Shown here: positions 49,741 to 63,500 of the stretch, in pieces
Layout: the number at the start of each line of letters is the position of its first letter
How positions within the stretch are numbered: the first letter of the stretch is position 1
Source: Ascarosepion bandense
Lineage: Eukaryota > Mollusca > Cephalopoda > Sepiida > Sepiidae
Assembly: GCA_037127315.1 (NCBI GenBank)
Contig: JBBBDQ010001920.1
Span: forward strand, 124,001-188,000
Direction of reading: 5' to 3'
DNA length: 64,000 nt
Made by a program: the position numbers and the translations under genes
Notes under the pieces: model-generated
Told to the model about the DNA's origin: nothing
The model's input: only the letters and a program-made list of their open reading frames with translations
Database searches by the model: none

Positions 49741-50734
49741 TCTTCTGTCTTCCTGAGTCATGTTCTTTTATTGCCCTTTCTCCTCACTAAAGTCTTCTCA
49801 TTCTCTTCCACTCCCAGTAAACCCGTACATCATAGTGGCATTATCGCCATCTTCTGTCTTCCTGAAATCTGTTCTTTTTAAAGTCTTCTCATTCTCTTCC
49901 ACACCAAGTAACTCCTTGCATCTTAGTGGCATTATTGCCATCTTCTATCTTCCTGAAACCTGTTCTTTTATTGTCCTTTCTCCTCACTAAAGTCTTCTCA
50001 TTCTCTTCCACTCCCAGTAACCCCTTGCATCTTAGTGGCATTATCACCATCTTCTGTCTTCCTGAAACCTGTTCTTTTATTGCCCTTTCTCCTCACTAAA
50101 GTCTTCTCATTCTCTTCCACTGCCAGTAACCCCTTGCATCTTAGTGGCATTATCACCATCTTCTGTCTTCCTGAAACCTGTTCTTTTATTGCCCTTTCTC
50201 CTCACTAAAGTCTTCTCATTCTCTTCCACTTCCAGTAACCCCTTGCATCTTAGTGGCATCATCACCATCTTCTGTCTTCCTGAATCCTGTTCTTTTATTG
50301 CCCTTTCTCCTCACTAAAGTCTTCTCATTCTCTTCCACTCCCAGTAACCCCTTGCATCTTAGTGGCATTATCACCATCTTCTGTCTTCCTGAAACCTGTT
50401 CTTTTATTGCCGTTTCTCCTCACTAAAGTCTTCTCATTCTCTTCCACTCCCAGTAACCCCTTGCATCTTAGTGGCATTATCATCATCTTCTGTCTTCCTG
50501 AAACCTGTTCTTTTATTGCCCTTTCTCCTCACTAAAGTCTTCTCATTCTCTTCCACTGCAAGTAACCCCTTGCATCTTAGTGGCATTATCACCATCTTCT
50601 GTCTTCCTGAAACCTGTTCTTTTATTGCCCTTTCTCCTCACTAAAGTCTTCTCATTCTCTTCCACTCCCAGTAACCCCTTGCATCTTAGTGGCATTATCA
50701 CCATCTTCTGTCTTCCTGAAACCTGTTCTTTTAT

Positions 50735-53500
50735 TGTTCTTTCTCTTCACTAAAGTCTTCTCATTCTCTTCCACTCCCAGTAACCCCTTGCAACTTAGTG
50801 GCATTATCACCATCTTCTGTCTTCCTGAAACCTGTTCTTTTATTGTCCTTTCTCTTCACTAAAGTCTGTTCATTCTCTTCCACTGCCAGTAACCCCTTGC
50901 ATCTTAGTGGCATTATCACCATCTTCTGTCTTCCTGAAACCTGTTCTTTTATTGCCCTTTCTCCTCACTAAAGTCTTCTCATTCTCTTCCACTCCCAGTA
51001 ACCCCGTACATCATAGTGGCATTATCGCCATCTTCTGTCTTCCTGAAACCTGTTCTTTTTAAAGTTTTCTCATTATCTTCCACTCCAAGTAACCCCTTGC
51101 ATGTTAGTGGCATTATTGCCATCTTCTGTCTTCCTGAAACCTGTTCTTTTATTGTCATTTCTCCTCACTAAAGTCTTCTCATTCTCTTCCACTCCCAGTA
51201 ACCCCTTGCATCTTAGTGGCATTATCACCATCTTCTGTCTTCCTGAAACCTGTACTTTTATTGCCCTTTCTCCTCACTAAAGTCTTCTCATTCTCTTCCA
51301 CTGCCAGTAACCCCTTGTATCTTAGTGGCATTATCACCATCTTCTGTCTTCCTGAAACCTGTTTTTTTATTGCCCTTTCTCCTCACTAAAGTCTTCTCAT
51401 TCTCTTCCAATCCCAGTAACCCCTTGCATCTTAGTGGCATTATCACCATCTTCTGTCTTCCTGAAACCTGTTCTTTTATTGCCCTTTCTCCTCACTAAAG
51501 TCTTCTCATTCTCTTCCACTCCCAGTAACCCCTTGCATCTTAGTGGCATTATCACCATCTTCTGTCTTCCTGAAACCTGTTCTTTTATTGCCCTTTCTCC
51601 TCACTAAAGTCTTCTCATTCTCTTCCAATCCCAGTAACCCCTTGCATCTTAGTGGCATCATCACCATTTTCTGTCTTCCTGAAACCTGTTCTTTTATTGT
51701 CATTTTTCCTCACTAAAGTCTTCTCATTCTCTTCCACTCCCAGTAACCCCTTGCATCTTAGTGGCATTATCACCATCTTCTGTCTTCCTGAAACCTGTTC
51801 TTTTATTGCCCTTTCTCCTCACTAAAGTCTTCTCATTCTCTTCCAATCCCAGTAAACCATTGCATCTTAGTGGCATTATCACAATCTTTTGTCTTCCTGA
51901 AACCTGTTCTTTTATTGCCCTTTCTCCTCACTAAAGTCTTCTCATTCTCTTCCACTCCCAGTAACCCCTTGCATCTTAGTGGCATTATCACAATCTTTTG
52001 TCTTCCTGAAACCTGTTCTTTTATTGCCCTTTCTCCTCACTAAAGTCTTCTCATTCTCTTCCACTCCCAGTAACCCCTTGCATCTTAGTGGCATTATCAC
52101 CATCTTCTGTCTTCCTGAAACCTGTTCTTTTATTGCCCTTTCACCTCACTAAAGTCTTCTCATTCTCTTCCAATCCCAGTAACCCCTTGCATCTTAGTGG
52201 CATCATCACCATTTTCTGTCTTCCTGAAACCTGCTCTTTTATTGTCATTTTCCTCACTAAAGTCTTCTCATTCTCTTCCACTCCCAGTAACCCCTTGCAT
52301 CTTAGTGGCATTATCACCATCTTCTGTCTTCCTGAAACCTGTTCTTTTATTGTTCTTTCTCTTCACTAAAGTCTTCTCATTCTCTTCCACTCCCAGTAAC
52401 CCCTTGCAACTTAGTGGCATTATCACCATCTTCTGTCTTCCTGAAACCTGTTCTTTTATTGTCCTTTCTCTTCACTAAAGTCTGCTCATTCTCTTCCACT
52501 GCCAGTAACCCCTTGCATCTTAGTGGCATTATCACCATCTTCTATCTTCCTGAAACCTGTTCTTTTATTGCCCTTTCTCCTCACTAAAGTCTTCTCATTC
52601 TCTTCCAATCCCAGTAACCCCGTACATCATAGTGGCATTATCGCCATCTTCTGTCTTCCTGAAACCTGTTCTTTTTAAAGTTTTCTCATTATCTTCCACT
52701 CCAAGTAACCCCTTGCATGTTAGTGGCATTATTGCCATCTTCTGTCTTCCTGAAACCTGTTCTTTTATTGTCATTTCTCCTCACTAAAGTCTTCTCATTC
52801 TCTTCCACTCCCAGTAACCCCTTGCATCTTAGTGGCATTATCACCATCTTCTGTCTTCCTGAAACCTGTACTTTTATTGCCCTTTCTCCTCACTAAAGTC
52901 TTCTCATTCTCTTCCACTGCCAGTAACCCCTTGTATCTTACTGGCATTATCACCATCTTCTGTCTTCCTGAAACCTGTTTTTTTTATTGCCTTTCTCCTC
53001 ACTAAAGTCTTCTCATTCTCTTCCAATCCCAGTAACCCCTTGCATCTTAGTGGCATTATCACCATCTTCTGTCTTCCTGAAACCTGTTCTTTTATTGTCC
53101 TTTCTCCTCACTAAAGTCTTCTCATTCTCTTCCAATCCCAGTAACCCCTTGCATCTTAGTGGCATCATCACCATTTTCTGTCTTCCTGAAACCTGTTCTT
53201 TTATTGTCATTTTCCTCACTAAAGTCTTCTCATTCTCTTCCACTCCCAAGTAACCCCTTGCATCTTGGTGGCATTATCACCATTTTCTGTCTTCCTGAAA
53301 CCTGCTCTTTTATTGTCATTTTCCTCACTAAAGTCTTCTCATTCTCTTCCACTCCCAGTAACCCCTTGCATCTTAGTGGCATTATCACCATCTTCTGTCT
53401 TCCTGAAACCTGTTCTTTTATTGCCCTTTCTCCTCACTAAAGTCTTCTCATTCCTCTTCAATCCCAGTAACCCCCCTTGCATCTTAATGGCATTATCACA
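50735..53500 (+). repeat. Higher-order repeat within the 109-bp array, period 1616 bp
   Basis: Private variants recur exactly 1616 bp apart: 'tgttctttctcttcac' (50735, 52351), 'aaagtctg(t/c)tcatt' (50861, 52477), 'cgtacatcat' (51005, 52621), 'tgtactttta' (51251, 52867) and the long T-run (51360, 52976). 1616 equals 15 units minus one about 19-bp deletion. An earlier 'cgtacatcat' at 49824 is 1181 bp upstream (11 units minus one deletion), a shorter register. Confidence 0.9.
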
Positions 53501-56500
53501 ATCTTTGTCTTCCTGAAACCTGTTCTTTTGTGCCCTTTCTCCTCACTAAAGTCTTCTCATTCTCTTCCACTCCCAGTAACCCCTTGCATCTTAGTGGCAT
53601 TATCACAATCTTTTGTCTTCCTGAAACCTGTTCTTTTTGTGCCTTTCTCCTCACTAAAGTCTTCTCATTCTCTTCCAATCCCAGTAACCCCTTGCATCTT
53701 AGTGGCATCATCACCATTTTCTGTCCTGAAACCCGTTCTTTTATTGTCATTTCTCCTCACTAAAGTCTTCTCATTCTCTTCCCACTCCCAGTAACCCCTT
53801 GCATCTTAGTGGCATTATCACCATCTTCTGCTATTTCTAGAAACTTGTTCTTTTATTGCCCTTTCTCTCACTAAAGTCTTCTCATTCTCTTCCAATCCCA
53901 GTAACCCCTTGCATCTTAGTGGCATCATCACCATTTTCTGTCTTCCTGAAAACTGTTCTTTTATTGTCATTTCTCCTCACTAAAGTCTTCTCATTCTCTT
54001 CCACTCCCAGTAACCCCTTGCATCTTAGTGGCATTATCACCATCTTCTGTCTTCCTGAAACCTGTTCTTTTATTGTCCTTTCTCCTCACTAATGTCTTCT
54101 CATTCTCTTCCACTCCCACAGTAACCCCTTGCAACTTAGTGGCATTATCACCATCTTCTGTCTTCCTGAAACCTGTTCTTTTATTGTCCTTTCTCCTCAC
54201 TAAAGTCTTCTCATTCTCTTGCACTCCGTAAACCCTTGCATCTTAGTGGCATTATCACCATCTTCTGTCTTCCTGAAACCTGTTCTTTTATTTGTCCTTT
54301 CTCCTCACTAAAGTCTTCTCATTCTCTTCCTCCCAGTAACCCCTTGCATCTTAGTGGCATTATCACCATCTTCTGTCTTCCTGAAACCTGTTCTTTTATT
54401 GCCCTTTCTCCTCACTAAAGTCTTCTCATTCTCTTCAAGTGGCAAGTAACCCCTTGCATCTTGGTGGCATTATCACGATATTTCCTGAAACCTGTTCTTT
54501 TATTGTCCTTTCTCCTCACTAAAGTCTTCTCATTCTCTTCCACTCCCAGTATTTTCTTGGTGGCATTATCACCATCTTCTGTCTTCCTGAAACCTGTTCT
54601 TTTATTGCCCTTTCTCACCACTAAAGTCTTCTCATTCTCTTCCAATCCCAGTAACCCCTTGCATCTTAGTGGCATTATCACAATCTTTTGTCTTCCTGAA
54701 ACCTGTTCTTTTATTGTCCTTTCTCCTCACTAAAGTCTTCTCATTCTCTTCCACTGCTAGTAACCGCTTGCATCTTGGTGGCATTATCTCCATCTTCTGT
54801 CTTCCTGACACCTGTTCTTTTATTGCCTTTCTCCTCACTAAAGTCTTCTCATTCTCTTCCAATCCCAGTAACCCCTTGCATCTTAGTGGCATCATCACCA
54901 TTTTCTGTCTTCCTGAAACCTGTTCTTTTTATTGCCCTTTCTCCCTCATAAAGTATTCTCATTCTCTTCCACTCCCAGTAACCCCCTTGCATCTTAGTGG
55001 CATTATCACCATCTTCTGTCTTCCTGAAACCTGTTCTTTTATTGTCCTTTCTCCTCACTAAAGTCTTCTCATTCTCTTCCACTCGGTAACCTTGCATCTT
55101 AGTGGCATTATCACCATCTTCATGTCTTCCTGAAACCTGTTCTTTTATTGCCCTTTCTCCTCACTAGTCTTCTCATTCTCTTCCAATCCCAGTAACCCCT
55201 TGCATCTTAGTGGCATCATCACCATGTTCTGTCTTCCTGAAACCTGTTCTTTTATTGTCATTTCCTCACTAAAGTCTTCTCATTCTCTTCCACTCCAGTA
55301 ACCCCTTGCATCTTAGTGGCATTATCACCATCTTCTGTCTTCCTGAAACCTGTTCTTTTATTGCCCTTTCTCCTCACTAAAGTCTTCTCATTCTCTTCCA
55401 ATCCCAGTAACCCTTGCATCTTAGTGGCATTATCACAATCTTTTGTCTTCCTGAAACCTGTTCTTTTATTGCCTTTCTCCTCACTAAAGTCTTCTCATTC
55501 TCTTCCACTCCCAGTAACCCTTGCATCTTAGTGGCATTATCACAATCTTTTGTCTTCCTGAAACCTGTTCTTTTATTGCCCTTTCTCCTCACTAAAGTCT
55601 TCTCATTCTCTTCCACTCCCAGTAACCCCTTGCATCATGGTAGCGTTATCACCATCTTCTGTCTTCCTGAAACCTGTTCTTTAATTGCCCTTTCTCCTCA
55701 CTAAAGTCTTCTCATTCTCTTCCAATCCCAGTAACCCCTTGCATCTTGGTAGTATCCTGCTCTTCTGTCATCCTGAAACCTGTTCTTTTATTGACCTTTC
55801 TCCTCACTAAGTCTTCTCATTCTATTCCACTCCCAGTAACCCCTTGCATCTTAGTGGCATTATCACAATCTTTTGTCTTCCTGAAACCTGTTCTTTTATT
55901 GCCCTTTCTCCTCACTAAAGTCTTCTCATTCTCTTCCAATCCCAGTAACCCCTTGCATCTTAGTGGCATCATCACCATTTTCTGTCTTCCTGAAACCCGT
56001 TCTTTTATTGTCATTTCTCCTCACTAAAGTCTTCTCATTTCTCTTCCCTCCCCAGTAACCCCTTGCATCTTAGTGGCATTATCACCATCTTCTGTCTTCC
56101 TGAAACCTGTTCTTTTATTGCCCTTTCTCCTCACTAAAGTCTTCTCATTCTCTTCCAATCCCAGTAACCCCTTGCATCTTCTAGTGGCATCATCACCATT
56201 TTCTGTCTTTAAAAACTGTTCTTTTATTGTCATTTCTCCCTCACTAAAGTCTTCTCATTCTCTTCCACTCCCAGCCTTGCATCTTAGTAGCATTATCACC
56301 ATCTTCTGTCTTCGCAAACCTGTTCTTTTATTGTCCTTTCTCCTCACTAATGACTTCTCATTCTCTTCCACTCCCAGTAACCCCTTGCAACTTAGTGGCA
56401 TTATCACCATCTTCATCTTCCTGAAACCTGTTCTTTTATTGTCCTTTCTCCTCACTAAAGTCTTCTCATTCTCTTCCCACTCCCAGTAACCCCTTGCATC

Positions 56501-59500
56501 TTAGTGGCATTATCACAATCTTTTGTCTTCCTGAAACCTGTTCTTTTATTGCCCTTTCTCCTCACTAAAGTCTTCTCATTCTCTTCCAATCCAGTAACCC
56601 CTTGCATCTTAGTGGCATCATCACCATTTTCTGTCTTCCTGAAACCCGTTCTTTTGTCATTTCTCCTCACTAAAGTCTTCTCATTCTCTTCCACTCCCAG
56701 TAACCCCTTGCATCTTGATAGCATTATCACCATCTTCTGTCTTCCTGAAACCTGTTCTTTTATTGCCCTTTCTCCTCACTAAAGTCTTCTCATTCTCTTC
56801 CAATCCCAGTAACCCCTTGCATCTTAGTGGCATCATCACCATTTTCTGTCTTCCTGAAAACTGTTCTTTTATTGTCATTTCTCCTAACTAAAGTCTTCTC
56901 ATTCTCTTCCCTCCCAGTAACCCCTTGCATCTTGTGCAGCATTATCACCATCTTCTGTCTTCCTGAAACCTGTTCTTTTATTGTCCTTTCTCTCCTCACT
57001 AATGTCTTCTCATTCTCTTCACTCCCAGTAACCCCTTGCAACTTAGTGGCATTATCACCATCTTCTGTCTTCCTGAAACCTGTTCTTTTATTGTCCTTTC
57101 TCCTCACTAAAGTCTTCTCATTCTCTTCCACTCCCAGTAACCCTTGCATCATGGTGGCATTATCACCCATCTTCTCACTGTCTTCCTGAAACCTGTTCTT
57201 TATTGTCCTTTCTCCTCCCAAGTCTTCTCATTCTCTTCCCTCCCAGTAACCCCTTGCATCTTGGTGGCATTATCACCATCTTCTGTCTTCCTGAAACCTG
57301 TTCTTTTATTGCCTTTCTCCTCACTAAAGTCTTCTCATTCTCTTCCAATCAATATTGCCATCTTAGTGGCATTATCACAATCTTTTGTCTTCCTGAAACC
57401 TGTTCTTTTTATTGTCCTTTCTCCTCACTAAAGTCTTCTCATTCTCTTCACCCGCTCCAGTAACCCCTTGCATCTTAGTGGCATTATCACCATCTTCTGT
57501 CTTCCTGAAACCTGTTCTTTTATTGCCCTTTCTCCTCACTAAAGTCTTCTCATTCTCTTCCAATCCCAGTAACCCCCTTGCATCTTGGTAGCATCATCAC
57601 CATTTTCTGTCTTCCTGAAACCTGTTCTTATTTTCATTTCTCCTCACTAATGTCTTCTCATTTCTCTTCCAATCCCAGTAACCCCTTGCATCTTAGTGGC
57701 ATTATTACCATCTTCTGTCTTCCTGAAACCTGTTCTTTTATTGCCCTTTCTCCTCACTAAAGTCTTCTCATTCTCTTCCTCCCAGTAACCCTTACTCTTA
57801 GTGGCATTATCACCATCTTCTGTCTTCCTGAAACCTGTTCTTTTATTGCCCTTTCTCCTCACTAAAATCTTACTAATTTCCTCTTCCCTCCCCAGTAACC
57901 CCTTGCATCTTGGTGGCATTATCACCATCTTCTGTCTTCCTGAAACCTGTTCTTTTATTGCCCTTTCTCCTCACTAAAGTCTTCTCATTCTCTTCACTCC
58001 CAGTAACCCCTTGCATCTTGACCAGCATTATCACCATCTTCTGTCTTCCTGAAACCTGTTCTTTTATTGTCATTTCTCCTCACTAATGTCTTCTCATTTC
58101 TCTTCCAATCCCAATAACCCACTTGCATATTAGTGGCATTATCACCATCTTCTGTCTTCCTGAAACCTGTTCTTTTATTGTCCTTTCTCCCTCACTAAAA
58201 TCTTCTCATTCTCTTCCACTCCCAGTAACCTTGCATCTTAGTGGCATTATCACCATCTTCTGTCTTCCTGAAACCTGTTCTTTTGTGTCCTTTCTCCTCA
58301 CTAAAGTCTTCTCATTCTCTTCCACTCCAGTAACCCCTTGCATCTTAGTGGCATTATCACCATCTTCTGTCTTCTAGAAACCTGTTCTTTTATTGCCCTT
58401 TCTCCTCACCCTAAAGTCTTCTCATTCTCTTCCAATCCCAGTAACCCTTGCATCTTAGTGGCATTATCACAATCTTTTGTCTTCCTGAAACCTGTTCTTT
58501 TATTGTCCTTTCTCCTCACTAAAGTCTTCTCATTCTCTTCCCTCCCAGTAACCCCTTGCATCTTAGTGGCATTATCACCATCTTCTGTCTTCCTAGAAAC
58601 CTGTTCTTTTATTGCCCTTTTCTCCTCACTAAAGTCTTCTCATTCTCTTCCAATCCCAGTAACCCTTGCATCTTAGTGGCATCATCACCATTTTCTGTCT
58701 TCCTGAAACCTGTTCTTTTATTGTCATTTTCTCTCACCTAATGTCTTCTCATTCTCTTCCAATCCAGTAACCTTGCATCTTAGTGGCATTATTACCATCT
58801 TCTGTCTTCCTGAAACCTGTTCTTTTATTGCCCCTTTCTCCTCACTAAAGTCTTCTCATTCTCTTCCAATCCCAGTAACCCCTTGCATCTTAGTGGCATC
58901 ATCTGCATTTCTGTCTTCCTGAATACTGTTCTTTTATTGTCATTTCTCCTCACTAAAGTCTTCTCATTCTCTTCCACTCCAGTAACCCCTTGTCTGGTGG
59001 CATTATCACCAACTTCTGTCTTCCTGAAACCTGTTCTTTTATTGTCCTTTCTCCTCACTAATGTCTTCTCATTCTCTTCCTCCAAGTAACCCCTTGCAAA
59101 TTAGTGGCATTATCACCATCTTCTGTCTTCCTGAAACCTGGTCTTTTATTGTCCTTTCTCATCACTAAAGTCTTCTCATTCTCTTCCACTCCCAGTAACC
59201 CTTGCATCTTAGTGGCATTATCACCATCTTCTGTCTTCCTGGAAACCTGTTCTTTTATTGTCCTTTCTCCTCACTAAAGTCTTCTCATTCTCTTCCACTC
59301 CCAGTAACCCTTGCATCTTAGTGGCATTATCACCATCTTCTGTCTTCCTGAAACCTGTTCTTTTATTGCCCTTTCTCTCCTCACTAAAGTCTTCTCATTC
59401 TCTTCCAATCACAATGCCTTTGCCATCTTAGTGGCATTATCACAATCTTTTGTCTTCCTGAAACCTGTTCTTTCGGCTGTCCTTTCTCTCCTAAAGTCTT

Positions 59501-61750
59501 CTCATTCTCTTCCACTCCCAGTAACCCCTTGCATCTTGGTAGCATTATCACCATCTTCTGTCTTCCTGAAACTGTTCTTTTATTGCCTTTTCTCCTCACT
59601 AAAGTCTTCTCATTCTCTTCCAATCCCAGTAACCCGTTGCATCTTAGTGGCATCATCACCATTTTCTGTCTTCCTGAAACCTGTTCTTTTATTTTCATTT
59701 CTCCTCACTAATGTCTTCTCATTCTCTTCCAATCCCAGTAACCCCTTGCATCTTAGTGGCATTATTACCATCTTCTGTCTTCCTGAAACCTGTTCTTTTA
59801 TTGCCCTTTCTCCTCACTAAAGTCTTCTCATTCTCTTCCACTCCCAGTAACCCCTTGCATCTTAGTGGCATTATCACCATCTTCTGTCTTCCTGAAACCC
59901 GTTCTTTTATTGCCCTTTCTCCTCACTAAAGTCTTCTCATTCTCTTCCACTCCCAGTAACCCCTTGCATCTTAGTGGCATTATCACCATCTTCTGTCTTC
60001 CTGAAACCTGTTCTTTTATTGCCCTTTCTCCTCACTAAAGTCTTCTCATTCTCTTCCACTCCCAGTAACCCCTTGCATCTTAGTGGCATTATCACCATCT
60101 TCTGTCTTCCTGAAACCTGTTCTTTTATTGTCATTTCTCCTCACTAATGTCTTCTCATTCTCTTCCAATCCCAGTAACCCCTTGCATATTAGTGGCATTA
60201 TCACCATCTTCTGTCTTCCTGAAACCTGTTCTTTTATTGTCCTTTCTCCTCACTAAAATCTTCTCAGTCTCTTTCCACTCCCAGTAACCCCCTGCATCTT
60301 AGTGGCATTATCACCATCTTCTGTCTTCCTGAAACTCATGTCTTTATTGCCCTTTCTCCTCACTAAAGTCTTCTCATTCTCTTCCAATCCCAGTAACCCC
60401 TTGCATATTAGTGGTATTATCACCATCTTCTGTCTTCCTGAAACCTGTTCCTTTTTATTGTCCTTTCTCTCACTAAAATCTTTCTCATTCTCTTCCACTC
60501 CCAGTAACCCCTTGCATCTTAGTGGCATTATCACCATCTTCTGTCTTCCTGTAACCTGTTCTTTTATTGCCCTTTCTCCTCACTAAAGTCTTCTATTCCT
60601 CTCCAATCCCAGTAACCCTCAGCATCTTAGTGGCATTATCACAATCTTTTGTCTTCCTGAAACCTGTTCATTGTCCTCTTCCTCACTAAAGTCTTCTCAT
60701 TCTCTTCCACTGCTAGTAACCCCTTGTATCTTAGTGGCATCATCACCATTTTCTGTCTTCCTGAAACCTGTTTTATTGCCTTTCTCCCTCACTAAAGTCT
60801 TCTATTTTTCTTCCCAATCTCAGTAACCCCCTGTATCTTAGTGGCATTATCACCATCTTCTGTCTTCCTGAAACCTGTTCTTTATTGTCCTTCTCCTCAC
60901 TAAAGTATTCTCATTCTCTTCACTCCCAGTAACCCCTTGCATCTTAGTGGCATTATCACCATCTTTCGTCTTCCTGAAACCTGTTCTTTTATTGTCCTTT
61001 CTCCTCACTAAAGTCTTCTATTCTCTTCCACTCCCAGTAACCCCTTGCATCTTAGTGGCATTATCACCATCTTCTGTCTTCCTGAAACCTGTTCTTTTAT
61101 TGTTCCTTTCTCTCACTAAAGTCTTCTTCATTCCTTCCAATCTCAGTAACCCCTTGCATCTTAGTGGCATCATCACCATATTCTGTCTTCCTGAAATTGC
61201 TCCTTTTTTATTGTCATTTTTCCTCACTAAAGTCTTTCTCATTCTCTTCCACCTGCTAACTCCTTGCATCTTAGTGGCATTATCACCATCTTCTGTCTTC
61301 CTTGGAACCTGCCCTTTATTGTCTCTTTCTCCTCACTAAAGTCTTCTCATTCTCTTCCACTCCAGTAACCCTTGCATCTTAGTGGCATTATCACCATCTT
61401 CTGTCTTCCCACCTGTTCTTTTATTGCCCTTTTCTCCTCACTAAAGTCTTCTCATTCTCTTCCAATCCCAGTAACCCTGGCAACTTAGTGGTATTATCAC
61501 CATCTTCTGTCTTCCTGAAACCTGTTCTTTTATTGAAGCCTCACTAAAGTATTCTCTTGTCTTTCCACCCCAGCAACCCCTGTTTAGTGGCATTATCACC
61601 ATCTTCTGTCTTCCTGAAACCTGTTTCTTTTATTGTCCTTTCTCTCACTAAAGTCTTTCTATTCTCTGCTCCCAGTAACCCCTTGCATCTAGTGGCATTA
61701 TCACCATCTTCTGTCTTCCTCAAAAACCTGTTCTTTTATTGCCCTTTCTC
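53450..61750 (+). repeat. Indel-rich block of the 109-bp array
   Basis: From about 53450 nearly every unit carries one- to four-base insertions or deletions at random places (for example 'cttccctcccag', 'taacccccttgc', 'tctagaaacctg', 'tctccctcac'). Units before 53450 and after about 61750 are almost indel-free. The array register and unit types otherwise persist. Confidence 0.8.
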
Positions 61751-62699
61751 CTCACTAAAGTCTTCTCATTCTCTTCCAATCCCAGTAACCCCTTGCATCT
61801 TACTGGCATCATCACCATATTCTGTCTTCCTGAAACCTGTTCTTTTATTGTCATTTTTCCTCACTAAAGTCTTCTCATTCTCTTCCACTCCCAGTAACCC
61901 CTTGCATCTTAGTGGCATTATCACCATCTTCTGTCTTCCTGAAACCTGTTCTTTTATTGCCCTTTCTCCTCACTAAAGTCTTCTCATTCTCTTCCAATCC
62001 CAGTAACACCTTGCATCTTAGTGGCATTATCACCATCTTCTGTCTTCCTGAAACCTGTTCTTTTATTGACCTTTCTCCTCACTAAAGTCTTCTCATTCTC
62101 TTCCACTCCCAGTAACCCCTTGCATCTTAGTGGCATTATCACTATCTTCTGTCTTCCTGAAACCTGCTCTTTTATTGCCCTTTCTCCTCACTAAAGTCTT
62201 CTCATTCTCTTCCAATCCCAGTAACCCCTTGCATCTTAGTGGCATCATCACCATTTTCTGTCTTCCTGAAACCTGTTCTTTTATTGTCATTTCTCCTCAC
62301 TAAAGTCTTCTCATTCTCTTCCACACCCAGTAACCCCTTGCATCTTAGTGGCATTATCACCATCTTCTGTCTTCCTGAAACCTGTTCTTTTATTGTCATT
62401 TCTCCTCACTAAAGTCTTCTCATTCTCTTCCACACCCAGTAACCCCTTGCATCTTAGTGGCATTATCACCATCTTCTGTCTTCCTGAAACCTGTTCTTTT
62501 ATTGTCATTTCTCCTCACTAAAGTCTTCTCATTCTTTTCCACTCCCAGTAACCCCTTGCATCTTAGTGGCATTATCACAATCTTCTGTCTTCCTGAAACC
62601 TGTTCTTTTATTGCCCTTTCTCCTCACTAAAGTCTTCTCATTCTCTTCCAATCCCAGTAACCCCTTGCATCTTAGTGGCATTATCACCATCTTCTGTCA

Positions 62700-63500
62700 T
62701 CCTGAAACCAGTTCTTTTAAAAGTCTTCTCATTCTCTTCCACTCCAAGTAACCCATTGCATCTTAGTGGCATTATCACAATCTTTTGTCTTCCTGAAAAC
62801 TGTTCTTTTATTGTCCTTTCTCCTCACTAAAGTCTTCTCATTCTCTTCCAATCCCAGTAACCCCTTGCAGCTTCGTGGCATTATCACCATCTACTGTCTT
62901 CCTGAAACCAGTTCTTTTTAAAGTCTTCTCATTCTCTTCCACTCCCAGTAACCCCTTGCATCTTAGTGGCATTATCACCATCTTCTGTCTTCCTGAAACC
63001 TGTTCAGTTATTGAACTTTCTCCTCACTAAAGTCTTCTCATTCTCTTCCACTCCCAGTAACCCCTTGCATCTTAGTGGCATTATCACCATCTACTGTCTT
63101 CCTGAAACCAGTTCTTTTTAAAGTCTTCTCATTCTCTTCCACTCCAAGTAACCCCTTGCATCTTAGTGGCATTATCACAATCTTTTGTCTTCCTGAAACC
63201 TGTTCTTTTATTGCCCTTTCTCCTCACTAAAGTCTTCTCATTCTCTTCCACTCCCAGTAACCCCTTGCATCTTAGTGGCATTATCACCATATTCTGTCTT
63301 CTTGAAACCTGTTCTTTTATTGCCCTTTCTCCTCACTAAAGTCTTCTCATTCTCTTCCACTCCCAGTAACCCCTTGCATCTTAGTGGCATTATCACCATC
63401 TACTGTCTTCCTGAAACCAGTTCTTTTTAAAGTCTTCTCATTCTCTTCCACTCCAAGTAACCCCTTGCATCTTAGTGGCATTATCACAATTTTTTGCCTT
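62700..63500 (+). repeat. Sub-block of shortened units in the 109-bp array
   Basis: 'cctgaaaccagttctttt' with the about 18-bp deletion occurs at 62701, 62901, 63101 and 63410, spaced 200, 200 and 309 bp (one short unit of 91 bp plus one or two of 109 bp). It indicates local amplification of a short-long dimer. Confidence 0.8.
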
